Part shown: piece by piece, positions 5,026-5,454 of the stretch
How the letters are laid out: each line of letters starts with the position of its first letter
Position numbering within the stretch: the first letter of the stretch is position 1
Source: Clostridiales bacterium
GTDB lineage: Bacteria; Bacillota; Clostridia; Peptostreptococcales; BM714
Length of the DNA: 5,454 nucleotides
Assembly (NCBI GenBank): GCA_002869095.1
Contig: PKTO01000139.1
Span: 1-5,454 of the forward strand
Reading direction: 5' to 3'
Position numbers and translations under genes: made by a program
The notes under the pieces: generated by a model
What the model saw: the letters and a program-made list of their open reading frames with translations, nothing else
The model's database searches: none
What the model was told of the DNA's origin: nothing

Positions 5026-5454
5026 ATGGGGATGACGATGACGCAGAAGATTCTGGCAAAACACTCCGCAAGGGAACATGTGGAAGCGGGAGACTTCATA
5101 GAGGCCGCTCTCGACGGTGTGCTCGGAAACGACATAACGACACCTGTGGCAATAGATATACTTGAGGAAAGGGGAGTAGACTCGATAGAAGCCGCCGACA
5201 AGACCATACTGGTGATGGACCATTTCGTGCCAAACAAGGACATAAGGTCTGCCGAAAACTGCCAGCAGGTCAGGAGCTTTGCCAGGAGGCATGGAATAGA
5301 CAAATACTATGACGTGGGTGACATGGGCATAGAGCATTGCCTTCTTCCCGAAAAGGGCCTGGTGGTCTCGGGAGACGCCGTCATAGGCGCCGATTCCCAC
5401 ACATGCACATACGGGGCTCTGGGAGCATTTTCAACCGGCGTCGGCTCCACCGAC
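5026..5454 (+). CDS. leuC: 3-isopropylmalate dehydratase large subunit, N-terminal part (runs off window)
   Basis: Large subunit of isopropylmalate isomerase, a [4Fe-4S] aconitase-family enzyme that, with LeuD, converts 2-isopropylmalate to 3-isopropylmalate. The first 143 residues are present and the frame is open to the window end. Recognisable segments are [10 protein letters not shown] near the start, [11 protein letters not shown] (about 34-44), [10 protein letters not shown] (about 65-74), and the aconitase signature [15 protein letters not shown] with TGVGSTD at the edge. The Fe-S cysteines of the family lie further on and are not visible. ATG at 5026 is chosen because AAGGAGG (5011-5017) lies eight bases upstream inside the end of leuA; ATGs at 5032 and 5038 are possible but less well spaced. 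The start 3 bases after the leuA stop shows operon membership and likely coupling. The sequence resembles the shorter, clostridial/archaeal LeuC type, which overlaps in family with homoaconitase; the leucine context favours LeuC. Confidence 0.95.
   Translation, partial: MGMTMTQKILAKHSAREHVEAGDFIEAALDGVLGNDITTPVAIDILEERGVDSIEAADKTILVMDHFVPNKDIRSAENCQQVRSFARRHGIDKYYDVGDMGIEHCLLPEKGLVVSGDAVIGADSHTCTYGALGAFSTGVGSTD

Overview
The window carries ordinary branched-chain amino acid biosynthesis genes in a divergent layout, with a small REP-associated transposase element against one end. The best host guess is a Gram-positive anaerobe of the Firmicutes, probably a clostridium. The reasons are a T-box leader ahead of leuA, CodY-like sites in the intergenic region, strong GGAGG ribosome binding sites, and a LeuC that begins like the clostridial/archaeal-type enzyme. 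The species cannot be named from this sequence.

Layout. Positions 1-908 hold a RAYT (REP-associated tyrosine transposase) gene bracketed by inverted copies of one palindrome; the left copy is cut by the window edge. Positions 912-3024 on the minus strand hold ilvB-ilvN, the large and small subunits of acetolactate synthase, with one base between the ilvB stop and the ilvN start. Positions 3025-3492 are a regulatory intergenic region. It contains a near-consensus promoter for ilvBN facing left, two CodY-core motifs (TTCWGAA) flanking a 12-bp palindrome, a near-consensus promoter facing right, and a complete T-box riboswitch whose predicted specifier is CUC (Leu), ending in an intrinsic terminator. 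Positions 3493-5022 hold leuA (2-isopropylmalate synthase), followed after 3 nt by leuC (isopropylmalate isomerase large subunit), which runs off the window.

How it works together. IlvBN makes acetolactate from pyruvate, the first common step toward valine and leucine (and, with 2-oxobutyrate, isoleucine). LeuA takes the valine precursor 2-oxoisovalerate into the leucine branch, and LeuC with LeuD (presumably downstream) isomerises 2-isopropylmalate. The leu operon appears to be controlled by uncharged tRNA-Leu through the T-box, whereas ilvBN has a short leader with no attenuator. A shared global regulator such as CodY could link the two, but this is inference.

I see no clearly novel multi-gene system. 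The points most worth a second look are the CodY-like sites, the IlvB substitutions at two herbicide-site positions together with its missing C-terminal tail, and the element abutting the ilvN stop codon.
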